Of a DNA stretch of 64,000 bases, positions 1 to 11,069 are shown in pieces. The stretch's first letter is position 1. Every line of letters starts with the position of its first letter. The position numbers were made by a program, and so were the translations under genes. The stretch covers positions 66,970,145 to 67,034,144 of the forward strand of contig NC_135377.1 of NCBI RefSeq assembly GCF_049243985.1. The letters run 5' to 3'. The stretch comes from Paroedura picta. Taxonomy: Eukaryota > Chordata > Lepidosauria > Squamata > Gekkonidae. The notes under the pieces are model-generated. The model was given only the letters and a program-made list of their open reading frames with translations, was not told the DNA's origin and did no database searches.

Positions 1-1340
1 TATCAGGCTTGCACATTCATATTTCTGTAGCCCTTTTTGGTTTCTTCACTGCACTATGGAGCCGAGCAAGGGGATCCTAACCATGACCTCAGATGGTTAT
101 AGTGTGGTGGTTGCAGTCTTATAGATCCCCTCCAACACCCACATTTTTCTGCTCAAGTTTTCAGTGACTGCAAATTCCTGAATTTGTCCATATCCCTATG
201 ATGTTTCCTCTAACACCTTGACAGTTCAGTTTTGACCTTTCAAACAGCCCCCCCCCCCCAAAAAAAAGCCTTTTAAGGAAGATATTTTATCTTCATAGAA
301 GACAAACTGCTATTTCAACACACAAGCATGCACAATAATAAACAGGAATTAACCCTACGGCATACAGTGTGAGAATGCTTTGGGTACCTCATTCCATTCA
401 AGTGAGACAAAGATCATTTATTTCACCAGAAAATGTTGAGCGTTTTCTGTCAGGAGAAAGCAGAATTGGTGCAATCATCCTTGAAAGCTACTAGCTGGGT
501 ACTTTGGGGTTCCCGGTGATATTATCTATTTATTTCCATTGCCAAAGTGAGTTTGTTTGTGGGTATGTTAAGAATGCAGGTTAGCATATATAGAGAGAAC
601 ACTTCAATCTTCCTGTTTTATTACAAGAACTTCAAGAACAGAATAGAAAGGGAAATTGCTGAAATGCAAGTTATTACAACACTCAGAACAATGGAATCTC
701 CGGGAAAGGAGAAGCAATGTTTGAAATCTTTTTTTTATTCTTCTTCTGTACACTTTTAAGGCAATATAATTGTAAGTGCTGGAAATGTCATGATAAAGTG
801 GGTTTTTTCCCCATTTCTTTCTTCTTTATTAGTGTATTGTTATAGGGCCAAAGTTCATACTGTTCTACAAGAAATGTTCAATGTTGAGCATTTAATTCAA
901 ACCTGAAAAAATGGTGTTGAATATCTGTCAGGAAAGCTCTTAGACTGTGTCAAGTATAAAATGTTTTATAGGTGGTATGTGACACCAAAAGTGACTGCTA
1001 AAATTGCTAAAAACTATGTTAACAAATGTTGGAAATGTGGTAATAAAGTAGGCTTCTTTTTTTTAAATGTGGTGGAAATGTGAAAAAGCTTATAAGTTTT
1101 GGGCAAAAGTTGATACCATTGTGTAGTTAATGTGGGGTCTTAGATCTCCTATGTAAGCTGAATCTGTATTATTAAGTATATCTCCGCAGTACCTCCCAGC
1201 CCAAACTCAAAGCTTAACTAAAAGGAGGCACTTAATGGAGGGGGTTTAAGTGTAACATATATATATATGTAACAATGGAATCTCCTAGACTCAACAGGGC
1301 CATTGTTTTCTTAACTCACTATATATTAATACTTTTCAGT
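1..1340. other. AT-rich intergenic DNA, no gene seen
   Basis: No conserved coding frame is visible. The stretch holds a poly-C/poly-A tract near 247-268 and short AT runs. A weakly duplicated motif of the form ggaaatgt..taataaagt..gg occurs near 780-830 and 1028-1062, which may be an old local duplication. Confidence 0.6.
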
Positions 1341-1344
1341 ATTA

Positions 1345-1518
1345 ATTACAGCTCATCTCCAGATTAAAGAGATCAAAGAGATCAATTCCCCTGGAGAAAA
1401 TGGCTGCTTTGGAATGTGGGGTTCATAGCATTATACTTCACTGACGTCCCTCCCCACCCCAAATCCTGCCCACTTTTGACTATACTTCCAAAGTCTCCAG
1501 GTATTTCCCAACCCAGAA
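1345..1518 (+). repeat. Partial copy of a dispersed 'ctggagaaaatggctgcttt' repeat
   Basis: This family recurs at about 10772, 12764, 15193, 21752, 34050 and 37540. Shared blocks are a 'ctgatctccag' segment, 'cccctggagaaaatggctgc', and a right end close to 'tttcccaacccagagctggcaacc'. Complete copies elsewhere seem to end in gttgccaac-like inverted termini. I do not know the family name. This copy stops inside the shared right-end motif, where it joins half of a MITE. Confidence 0.6.
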
Positions 1519-1585
1519 TGCTGGCAGGGGCTCCTGGGAATTGTAGTCCACGGACATCTGGAGGGCCACAGTTTGACTACCCCTG
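1519..1585 (+). mobile_element. Right half of the 135-bp hAT foldback MITE
   Basis: The sequence from ctggcaggggctcc to gactacccctg matches the right arm of the palindromic MITE that is whole at 21510, 23460, 50677 and 52568. The left arm is missing and is replaced by another dispersed repeat. The two join within a shared 'gctggca' string. Confidence 0.75.
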
Positions 1586-1599
1586 CTGTAGACACATAG

Positions 1600-2488
1600 G
1601 GGCTTTACGCACCGGGATCTTTGTAGCAAATTGGTCACTGAATGAAAAATCGCCATTTAAAATAGTGGAATTCGTCGTTATGCATACCTGCCTTTGTAGT
1701 GGAATCCAGTTGCGTTTTGTAGCGTTTCCCACAGGCTTCCGGTCTCGGCAAAAATCGCTAGAATGGAAGCACTATTGCCAAGCTCGTCCCGCCCCTGGCC
1801 GTCAAGCAGCCAATGGGCAGCCGTTAGCATGCTCCCAAACAGCCCCTTTCCCTTTAAGAAACGTTTAAAAAAAAAACAGACCCATTGCAACGAATCTGTG
1901 TTAATTCGTTGCAACGGAGAGACCCATCTAGCTGCATAGTGTGTTTGAGCTGTCGTTTGATCGTTGCCACGCTCCTGCCGAGTGAAAAAAAAAAAATCCC
2001 CCCCCCTCTCACGGGCCCGATTTTCGGCTGAATTAATGTGTAAAAAATAAAGTGAAAATACATCAGCAAACGGGCTTCTCTGTTCTTTGTGCTTAGTGAC
2101 TGAAGGGGAGGGACTGAAGCCGGGGAAGCCTCTAAACTGAAAGAGGCTCGCTGGTGTGTTTATCCCCGCTCGCTCGGAGAAAAAAAAATGGCGATCGCTT
2201 CGCCGGAAGATCAGAGAAGAGAGCCAGGGGGAGGGACTTTGTAGAAACCGCAACAATGTTAACGCACAGGTCTTTTTCGCTAGTGTTGCAGATTGGTTGC
2301 AGGAGTGTATCGCTTTCCGGAGGGTGAATCCACTTTTGGGGATTTCCCTGAAAGTGCTACAAGGAAGCGCTTTTTGCAGATTGGTTTCAGGTGTGTGGCA
2401 GATTGTCGACGATGTTGTGCAAAACAGCAAATCAGTAGCGTTTTCAATTGGCAACCATTGTGCTATTTTGAAGGCGTGCAAAAAGCCC
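1600..2488. mobile_element. Unclassified 889-bp TIR element with 5-bp target duplication
   Basis: The ends are inverted: gggctttacgcac on the left and gcgtgcaaaaagccc on the right, with one or two mismatches. Both ends are flanked by catag (1595-1599 and 2489-2493), which looks like a 5-bp target duplication. Inside are subterminal AAAATAG-like motifs at both ends and a central hairpin (ttgcaacgaat/attcgttgcaa, about 1884-1912). Open frames on both strands show no recognisable transposase, so it is probably non-autonomous. The superfamily is not assigned. Confidence 0.6.
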
Positions 2489-2598
2489 CATAGTGTCCAT
2501 GTTAACATTAATAGCCAGAAGTTTCTCAGAGACAGTCTTCAACCATATTGATGTGGAAGAGTCTTTTTTCAAGAGTGCTGCTCAAGTATGACTTCTTC

Positions 2599-5458
2599 AT
2601 AGAATCATAGAATCATAGAATCATAGAGTTGGAAGGGGCCATACAGGCCATCTAGTCCAACCCCCTGCTCAACGCAGGATTAGCCCTAAGCATCCAAGAA
2701 AAGTGTGTATCCAACCTTTGCTTGAAGACTGCCAGTGAGGGGGAGCTCACCACCTCCTTAGGCAGCCTATTCCACTGCTGAACTACTCTGACTGAGAAAA
2801 ACTTTTTCCTGATATCTAGCCTATATCGTTGTACTTGAAGTTTAAACCCATTACTGCGTGTCCTTTCCTCTGCAGCCAGCAGAAACAGCATCCTGCCCTC
2901 CTCCAAGTGACAACCTTTCAAATACTTAAAGAGGGCTATCATGTCCCCTCTCAACCTCCTTTTCTCCAGGCTGAACATTCCCAAGTCCCTCAACCTATCT
3001 TCATAGGGCTTGGTCCCTTGGCCCCAGATCATCTTCGTCGCTCTCCTCTGTACCCTTTCAATTTTATCGATGTCCTTCTTGAAGTGAGGCCTCCAGAACT
3101 GCACACAGTACTCCAGGTGTGGTCTGACCAGTGCCGTATACAATGGGACTATGACATCTTGTGATTTTGATGTGATGGCTCTGTTGATACAGCCCAAAAT
3201 GGCATTTGCCTTTTTTACCGCTGCATCACACTGCCTGCTCATGTTTAGTTTACAATCCACAAGTACCCCAAGGTCTCGTTCACACACAGTGCTACCTAGA
3301 AGCGTATCCCCCATCCAGTAGGCATGCTTTTCATTTTTCTGACCCAGATGCAGAACTTTACACTTATCTTTATTAAATTGCATCTTGTTCTCATTTGCCC
3401 ATTTTTCCATTGTGTTCAGATCTCGTTGAACTCTGTCTCTATCTTCCGGAGTATTTGCCAGTCCTCCCAATTTGGTGTCATCTGCAAACTTGATGAGTAG
3501 TCCCTCCACCCCCTCATCTAGATCATTAATAAATATGTTAAAAAGTACCGGGCCGAGCACCGAACCCTGAGGTACCCCGCTACTCACCTCTCTCCAGTCT
3601 GATGAAATACCATTGACAACAACTCTTTGAGTGCGGTTCTCTAACCAATTCCCTATCCACCTAACGATCTGAAAATCCAGATTGCAGTCCTTCAACTTAT
3701 CCATCAGAACATCATGGGGAACCTTGTCAAAAGCTTTACTAAAATCCAAGTAAATGACATCAACCAAATTTCCCCGATCCAGCAAACCTGTTACTTGGTC
3801 AAAAAAGGAAACTAGGTTGGTCTGGCAGGACCTGTTGGAGACAAATCCATGCTGACTTCCTTGGATCACTAAATTGTCCTCCAGATGTTTGCAGATCGCT
3901 CCCTTTAATATCTGCTCCATTATCTTCCCCACAACAGAGGTCAGACTCACTGGTCTGTAGTTTCCCGGGTCATCCTTCCTCCCTTTTTTGAAGATCGGAA
4001 TAACGTTTGCTCTTTTTCAGTCCTCCGGGACATCTCCAGTCCTTAAAGAGGTTCCGAAGATGATGGACAAGGGCTGTGCAATTTCTCTGGAAAGTTCTTT
4101 GAGTACTCTCGGGTGCATTTCATCTGGACCAGGGGATTTGAACTCATCCAGTGCAGCTAAATGCCTCTCGACCACCTCTCTATCCATGTTAACCTGCCAC
4201 CCAGACACTATCCTTTGGCTACAGCCATCTCTAGATGTGCCTAAACACTTTGACCTGTGGGAAAAAACAGATGTAAAATAGGCACTAAGCCTTTCTGCTT
4301 TCTCTGCATCTTTCGTTAGAGTTTGTCCATCCGCACCCAACAGCGGGCCTATTGCCTCCTTTACTTTACGTTTGCTCCTCACGTAACTGAAAAATCTTTT
4401 CTTGTTACAATGGGCTTCCCTGGCCAATCTTAGCTCACTCTCAGCTTTGGCCTTTCTGATGATTGATCTACAGTGCCTAGTAACCTGTAGGTACTCTTCT
4501 TTAGAGCTCTGTCCTTCCCTCCATTTCCTGAACATTTTCCTTTTCTTTCTTAGTTCCTCTTGAAGTTCTCTGTTCATCCAAATAGGCTTCTTAGAGCTCC
4601 TGCAGTGTTTTCGTATTTCTGGAATAGTCATTGATTGAGCATGCAATAGCTCTTGTTTGAGTAGCGCCCACCCTTCACATGCTCCCTTCCCTTCCAGCAT
4701 TCTCGTCCATGGTATGACACTCATCATGTCTCTGAGTTTATTAAAGTTTGCCCTACGAAAATCCAACATCCGCGTCTGGCTACAAGCTTCCTTGGCTCCC
4801 AATCTCAAAAGGAATTCTATGAGGACATGGTCACTTCCCCCTAGGGTCCCCACCTCCTTCACCTCATCCACCAACTCTTGCCTGTTGGTCAGTATTAAGT
4901 CCAGTATGGCTGAACCTCTTGTGGGTTCATCTACCATTTGATAAATGAAATTGTCAGCCAGGCAGGTCAGAAACTTGCATGACTGAGGACGCTTCGCAGA
5001 GTTTGTTTCCCAGCACACATCTGGGAAATTGAAGTCACCCATGATGACAAGGTCCTGCCGTTTGGATATTTTCTCAAGCTGCTCACAAAGTGCAGCATCC
5101 ACATCCTCTCGTTGGTCAGGCGGTCGGTAGCAGACACCAACCACCACACTGTTTGTTTTCCCCTCGCTTATTTTCACCCAGATGCTTTCCACTGTAGATA
5201 TACTCTCCTTCACTAGAATTTCCTGACAGGTAAGCCCTTTCCTCACATACAGTGCCACTCCTCCACCTCTTCGATCTATTCTGTTTTTTTCTGAACAGTT
5301 CATATCCATCCACCATTACATTCCAGTCATGAGAATCATTCCACCAAGTTTCTGTGATGCCTACTAGATGCCTACTTCTTGAATGGTCTAAATGCCTGTA
5401 ACTAAGCATTTCTCTCAAGGGAAGGTTATCTGAGTTCTGAATAGGAAGCCACACAGTG
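2599..5458 (-). mobile_element. CR1 LINE, 5'-truncated, with ORF2 endonuclease and reverse transcriptase
   Basis: Read on the minus strand, two long open frames cover most of CR1 ORF2. The upstream one (5309-4017, 430 codons) has the endonuclease: GVCYRPP, MGDFNFP and the GGSDHVLI block. The downstream one (3950-2652, 432 codons) has the reverse transcriptase: YLDFSKAFDKVPH, GVPQGSVLGPVLFNIFINDL and the FADDTKL catalytic box. The frames are offset, so at least one frameshift lies near 3950-4017 and another near 5300. The 3' end carries the CR1 hallmark, a direct repeat of 'atagaatc' (2599-2626). Long frames and few stops suggest fairly recent insertion. ORF1 and the 5' part are absent. Confidence 0.93.
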
Positions 5459-7230
5459 AGGGATACTTAATAATTTCCCCAGAAAATATAAAGGAAGATA
5501 GTAAATGTTTTCATTTACCAGGACAGTTCTTATAGCTACTCCATAAGGGATAACTAGAATGACTTGAACAACACCTGAAAAACTCCTGGAACATAGTTCC
5601 TACCACCCTTTTGAAAAAAAGTTGACTCTGCCTTTGGCACAAGTTTTTGCATTTCTCTTTATAAGGGATTGATGAGGTTAGATGTGAACAGGACAGCCAA
5701 ATACGAATACTCCTTCACTTGATGAAATTCTTTCCCATTCAGAATCCATCTGAATGCTGAAGGATCTTTCTTTCTTTTGTTCTATCTATCATCTATCTCT
5801 CTTTTTGGAGAAAATTTCTCTAGTTTTCTGGTAGTTTATTTTCAGGCCTTCCTCAATACAGTATAATATTCTGAGAAATTTTTACATGATCTCTGCAGAC
5901 CAGCTCTTGTCTAAGATAGCAGAGCAGTGTCATCAGCTTAAAGCAGAACTGGAATGGTACAGCTGGCCAAATGGGGTGGATGACAAAGCTCATTAAAGTA
6001 CATCAAGAGAGCATTCATATATTCATATATTTCTCCTCCAATATAAAACGTTCCGTCACAGACTGAGCTGGCCTTGCAGTGTGGCTTCTTTGTTATAAAA
6101 TGAAGCTCACTGTCCCACCCTGTGACTGACAGATCTTTTTGGCTTTACCTGGAACTTTTGGGGAAGTTGTGAGAGTTTCCTTTACTTTAACCTTTGCCAG
6201 AAATGGCACTGAGAGATTGTTGTCAAAAAACAGATTAAAGGTTTTATTTTACAAAGAGGACCAGAGTAGTTGGAATGAGGAAGTCAAGCTTTTTCTATAT
6301 TAATCAGGTATTACTCAGAGGTTCTTAGTTACAGGCTTTAAAATAATTCTTAGGCTTTTCTTTCAGATTTTAAGTTTTCTCTTAAACCTTAGAGGTACTG
6401 TTACTGAGTTTGTCTAAAAACATGTCTGTTTTTCTTTTCTTATCTTTTTGAGTTCCACCGAACTCCCCTGACTTCTAGAAGGTGGGCACTCCTGGCTAGT
6501 ACAACCTATATCTTCCTTCCTAGAAGTACCAGTAACCCACTGATTACTGAGAAGGCTGAAACATTTTCTCACACAAGAGTCTGAGAAAATTCTTATATCT
6601 GATTTCCTCTTTTTAACTATGCAGGGATACTCCTCTCCTTGGAAGAATTCTCCTTCCAGTTTGGTGTGAATTGGAAGTATAGTTTCATTGCCCAAATTCC
6701 CTCTGCCAAATATCTGTCCCACTGTCTAGACACTGTATAGAGCAGTGGTCAGTAAAAACTCAGTTCTCTAAAGTTTCTCCTCAGAGTGGATGGTCAGCTA
6801 CTGTCAGAATCCTCTCTCTTTCTGAACCGACATCAGAATTCCCTTCAGCATACAGCATATATCAATGCCATATCAGCTGTTGCCAGTCAGTCAGAGTGCT
6901 CAGAAGAACAATTACTAGTATTATAGTCAAAGAAATTGTCTAGTTTAGGCTGAAAGCCTACAAAAGTCAGAGAGACTATTTCTAGACATAGTAAAACAAA
7001 GAGAGATCCAGCAACGGGTTTAAGTATAACTATAACTAGCTAAAAATAAGTCTTAAAAACTCTACCAGGTAATTAAAAGTTGCTCTCCTGCTCCGTTGCT
7101 CTCCTGCTCCTCAATGTCAGTAGAGAAAGAGAACTGAGTCACAATGAGTACAGAAGGAGTTAAGTTACTTAATCACTAGCAGGTAGAGGCAGACTGATTA
7201 GAAGCCAAGTAAATAATAGATAATTGTCCG
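5459..7230. other. Intergenic DNA, nothing recognised
   Basis: The sequence is AT-rich with no conserved coding frame. The only local oddity is a short direct duplication of gttgctctcctgctcc near 7079-7111. Confidence 0.5.
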
Positions 7231-7231
7231 A

Positions 7232-7485
7232 TAAAGCCAGTTTGGCATAGCGGTTAGGAGTGCAGATTTCTAATCTGGCATGCCGGGTTCGATTCTGCAC
7301 TCCCCCACATGCAACCAGCTGGGTGACCTTGGGCACGGCACTGATAAAGCTGTTCTGACCAAGCAGTGATATCAGGGCTCTCTCAGCCTCACCTCCCTCA
7401 CAGGGTGTCTGTTGTGGGGAGAGGGAAGGGAAGGCGATTGTAAGCCGCTTTGAGCCTCCTTCAGGTAGTAAAAAGCAGGCTACCA
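7232..7485 (+). mobile_element. tRNA-derived squamate SINE with CTT-type tail (body)
   Basis: The head looks like a tRNA gene: an A box in 'tggcatagcggttagg' and a B box in 'gggttcgattc'. It is followed by the family body (ctgggtgaccttggg, ctctcagcctcac, cagggtgtctgttgtgggga, gtaagccgctttgagcctcc). A second tail-like piece with 'aaaagcggcatataagaacc' and (ctt)n lies at 7573-7636, so the copy is either split by about 90 bp or overlaps another copy. Related copies lie at 18134, 35058, 61605 and 62261. Confidence 0.8.
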
Positions 7486-7572
7486 AACAAACAGGTCATT
7501 TTCTTCTGCTTCTGGTATACTATACTAGTAGGGTGTATAAAACAATGGTATTTTGAGATACCAATACCAGTA

Positions 7573-7636
7573 CGGGTAGGGAAAAGCGGCATATAAGAAC
7601 CAACTCTTCTTCTTCTTCTTCTTCTTCTTCTTCTAT
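7573..7636 (+). mobile_element. Detached SINE tail with (CTT)n
   Basis: It matches the last part of the tRNA-derived SINE (gggtagggaaaagcggcatataagaaccaac) and ends in a run of ctt units. Confidence 0.7.
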
Positions 7637-8062
7637 AGTATTCTTATTCAGTAAATATTTGGGAAATCCATTTTTTTTGCTCCAGTCTACTCTACAGGGT
7701 ATAATGGAGAATTGATTCTGTTATCTTGGGGTCAGGGTGGGGGAATGTTTTTTGAAGTAGAGATAGCATAGCTACTGATTCCTCTTCTAAAAAAAAACTT
7801 CCCATCTTTCAAGAAGATTGGTCCAGGGTGTCTAATTCTATGGACCCCTAAAGAAGGTACTCCCATCCTCCATTATGTCCAGTGGAGAGGGGAAGTGTTC
7901 AAAGGGATTGTGATCCCTTTAAATGCCTTCTCCAAGTTCAGAGTTCACCCGGAAGGCATGTAGACAGACTGCGATTGCTTTAAATTCCTTTTAACTTCTG
8001 CTATCGGGTGGTCTCAAAATCCTAAATATTTTGGAAATTTTTTCAGGCTCGGCCAAAATCAG

Positions 8063-8183
8063 CCTGATCTATATCTGGCTGAAAGATTTTTTTCCCCAGC
8101 TAGAATTAACCAAATGCACACCTCCATCAAAAACACTTTTCTCATTTCCCTTATAGCCCGAACTATTAGTTCCTTAAAGGAGG
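8063..8183 (-). mobile_element. Unnamed 120-bp element, copy 1
   Basis: It is almost the exact reverse complement of 9787-9906. Its ends read cctgatctatatc on the left and ccttaaaggagg on the right. No clear target duplication is visible around this copy. The family was not recognised. Confidence 0.6.
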
Positions 8184-8703
8184 AAAATGGTAGAGAAGAA
8201 AGAGTGAGTGAGAGAGAGATAAGCAATAATAAAGCCACAAAAGGAAAGCAGTTAATTACCATTTACGCACTGGGAACTTCACTGCCCCAGCTCCTGTGCA
8301 GGAGCACAAATCAGGAGCAGATGAGGTGCACCAGCCTAAATGCTCCCCCATGTGTGTGCAGGATGAGGTGGGGCAACCTGCCATGACTAAAACTCCAGCC
8401 TGCAGCACGGCATGAAACCTCCAGTGCATAAATGGTCAATGTGAAAAACCCTTTGGACTGTTTTTACATCCACTCCAGCAGGTCCATTCCCCACAGGGAA
8501 GGGGAGGAAGACTTCAGCATTGAACCTACAAAACAGAAATAAAAAGAAAAAGCAAGCCAGAATAAAAGCTCCATAAAATGGAGAAAAGGTTAAATATTAA
8601 AATGAAGATAATACTAGAATAAAGTCCATTGAGCAGGGGAGAGGGAGGGAGTTTTTTGTTTTTTGTTTACAATGCTGAGAAGGATAACTGTTTTATTGTT
8701 TTA

Positions 8704-9712
8704 CTAGTAAAAAAAAGCCCATTGTACAAAGGATACAATGGGCGCTAGGAGCCAGTGGCCAGAGCGAGGGATGGAAGGCGACCTTAAAGAGGAGGCGGGC
8801 GGCGGCTCCTCAGCGGGTTGGGCTCCTCGGCATGCTGGGCTGCGGCGGCTCGGTTCTTGAAGGCTGCTGGTCATCGTAGATCCTTCTCGGCGGGGCGTGG
8901 CGCTGGCAGGCGAGTTGCTGCCGCAGCAGAGCGAGGCCTTGGCGTCGCGGCAAAGGTCCCTCCGATGATCGCAGGGCAGGCACGGCCGTTTGCTGGGCGG
9001 GCGGCGCCGGCGATCGCAGCGCCGCCTCCTCGAGTAATGGAGGCTCTTCCGGTGCCCCCAATCACGGCTGCGGCGTCGATGGCGTTGCCGCTGCTTCCAG
9101 TGGCCACAGGTCAGCTGGGTTGGTCAGCAGGCCGCCGGGCAGGGAACCCCCGGAAGCCGCGCTCTGCGCGATTGCCGGGGGCTCCCTCTGGCGGCGGCCT
9201 AACGCGGCGGCCTGACGCGAAGCGTCTCTCGCCGCGCCAAGCCGCCAGCAAGGAAGCAACTGCGAGCGGCGCTTCGCGCGGCTTGCAGTTGCTTTCTTGA
9301 GCGGCGGCTTGATGCGGCGAGAGGCGCTTCGCGCCTCTCACGGCGCCAAGCCGCCGGCCAGGGAGCCCCCGGCAGCCGCGCTTCGCGCGACTGCCGGGGG
9401 CTCCCTGGGCGGCGGGCTGACGCGTCGGAGGCACTTCGCGCCTCCGACGCGTCAGCCCGCCAGCAAGGAAGCAACTGCGAGCCGCGCTTTGCGCGGCTCG
9501 CAGTTGCTTCCTTGTGAGTGGGGTGGGAATCGACCGAGCCAATCGGCAGGCGCTTCGCGCCTGCCGATTGGCTCAGCCGATGGTCCGTCAAGAGGAAGGG
9601 GCCAATTGGCACCCTTCCTCATCCCGGACCGAACCCGCCCTAACTCCTCCTACACAGCCCTTACGGCTTTATTTAGTCCGTGGCGCCCGTGGCGCCATGG
9701 GCGGTGTAAAGA
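8704..9712 (-). mobile_element. GC-rich non-autonomous Helitron made of serial hairpins
   Basis: On the minus strand the 3' end has the Helitron layout: a hairpin (gcccattgta / tgtacaatgggc), a T-rich spacer and terminal CTAG followed by T. The 5' end reads TCTTTACACC preceded by A, so the element sits between A and T with no target duplication, as Helitrons do. The interior is strongly GC-rich. It holds at least seven hairpins around a GCGC-TTC-GCGC-like core, at about 9133-9183, 9249-9299, 9319-9339, 9359-9407, 9412-9460, 9464-9514 and 9536-9574. No Rep/helicase frame is seen. The 3' end is well supported; the 5' end is inferred. Confidence 0.7.
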
Positions 9713-9717
9713 TAGGG

Positions 9718-9962
9718 ACAACAAAATCAGAGTTGAGTAGCACCCTTAAGACCAACAAAGATTAAAGGTGCTACTGGATTATGATTCCTCCTTTAAGGAA
9801 CTAATAGTTCGGGCTATAAGGGAAATGAGAAAAGTGTTTTTGATGGAGGTGTGCATTTGGTTCAGTCTAGCTGGGGAAAAAATCTTTCAGCCAGATATAG
9901 ATCAGGATGATTTTGTTGTGCTACTTCAGACATATACGGCTACCCACTTGAATCTGTTTTAT
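9718..9962 (+). repeat. Dispersed 'tttaagaccaacaaag' repeat, split by an insertion
   Basis: The two halves match the uninterrupted copy at 52440-52545: 'agcacccttaagaccaacaaag..ggtgctactgga' on the left and 'ttttgttgtgctacttcagac..cggctacccacttgaatc' on the right. A 120-bp element (9787-9906) lies between them. Other partial copies are near 14203, 16862, 21040 and 42567. The family name is not known to me. Confidence 0.65.
9787..9906 (+). mobile_element. Unnamed 120-bp element, copy 2, with 6-bp target duplication
   Basis: It is inserted in a dispersed repeat and flanked by atgatt on both sides (9781-9786, 9907-9912). Its ends are cctcctttaagg and gatatagatcagg. The reverse complement at 8063-8183 is nearly identical. 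It is too short to code for a transposase. Confidence 0.65.
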
Positions 9963-10055
9963 GGGGAGTTTTACTGTGGAGTCTTTTACTGCGTTACCCA
10001 CCACTAACTAGCTTGACTGGGAGTGGCGGGTTAGAAGACAAATAAATAAATAAAA
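9960..10055 (+). repeat. Possible L2-type LINE/SINE 3' tail
   Basis: It ends in 'gagtggcgggttagaagacaaataaataaataaa', resembling the 3' end and (AAAT)n tail of L2-type elements. There is no coding part. Confidence 0.4.
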
Positions 10056-10065
10056 GGAATTGAAA

Positions 10066-10135
10066 CAGATAAAAGAAGAGTTGGTTTTATACCTCGCTTT
10101 TCTCCACCCAAAGAAGTTTCAAAGTGGCTACACTA
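10066..10135 (-). mobile_element. SINE tail fragment
   Basis: The segment 'agaagagttggttttatacctcgcttttctcc' is the reverse complement of the tRNA-derived SINE tail (agaaaagcggtataaaaaccaac). Confidence 0.5.
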
Positions 10136-10771
10136 CACTACATTAAGGTTTCTTCCCCCCGCCCAATGACTGAGGGGAAGAGAGTTCTGCCCTCCTACAC
10201 GCATTGTTTTCAACGGGCTCCAGAAGGGATGGAGAGCACCATGAGAAGAGGTCATTCATAAATCAGACTTTGTGCAAACATGGCTTACAAAACAATAGTG
10301 AGAAGTCGCTCCTCAGAGCTGGACGCCCACCTAAATTGTGATCTATTTTGTTGGCAAAACCCATAAGCATTCTGGGAAATCACCCGACCTGGGTACATGA
10401 GCTGATGAACCAATCTACAGCTCTAAAAGTATAAACAGTATTTATTTAATTTGGATTTGCTGTTTCATTCCAGGAGTGCTCATGGTACAAGCCCAATACA
10501 AGGAAATACCTTTTTTTTCCCACCAGCATCCTCCTTCAGCTCATTACATCAGTCCCAAATGGGAACTTCAAGCCACCTTCATAGGTAAAGTTTTGAAGAA
10601 CTAGAACAGGTAAACTAAACTTAGTGTTCTCTTCTCAAAAGTTCCTGGTTATTTTTTTCCCCTTACGAGGCCTATATTTTCCAATCCAGACCATGTGCCA
10701 AAATATTCTAAAATGGCTGGTCAATTATTTCGGACTAACAACCTCCTTCCAGGGAGGGGGCTTGTTTGACC

Positions 10772-11068
10772 TTAGGGCTGCCAACCACCAGGTAGCACCT
10801 TGTTGATCTCCCACTGTTACAACTGATCTCCAGATGATCAGTTCACCTGGAGGAAATGGCTGCTTGGGAAGGTGGACTCTATGCCGTTTTACCCCATTGA
10901 AGCTGCCCGCAACCCAACCCAACTCTCCCCTGGCTCCAGGCTCAAAATCTCCAAATATTTCCCACCCAAGAGCTGGAAACCTGAGGCATTATACCTCACC
11001 GAGGTCCCTGCTCTGGCTTCCCCACCAAATCTCCAGGAATTTCCCAACCTGGAGTTGGCAACTATACT
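10772..11068 (+). repeat. Near full-length copy of the 'gttgccaac' dispersed repeat
   Basis: It starts 'agggctgccaaccaccaggt', carries 'ctgatctccag' and 'ggaggaaatggctgcttggg', and ends 'aatttcccaacctggagttggcaact'. The termini are roughly inverted. No coding frame is supported. The family is unassigned. Confidence 0.6.
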
Positions 11069-11069
11069 T

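Noticed and set aside
1678-2551. 276-codon and 131-codon frames on opposite strands
   Set aside because: They lie inside the 889-bp TIR element, overlap each other and show no protein family motif.
8818-9740. Long overlapping open frames of up to 160 codons on both strands
   Set aside because: They follow from GC-rich, stop-poor hairpin DNA inside the Helitron. The peptides are alanine/arginine-rich and mirror each other across strands.
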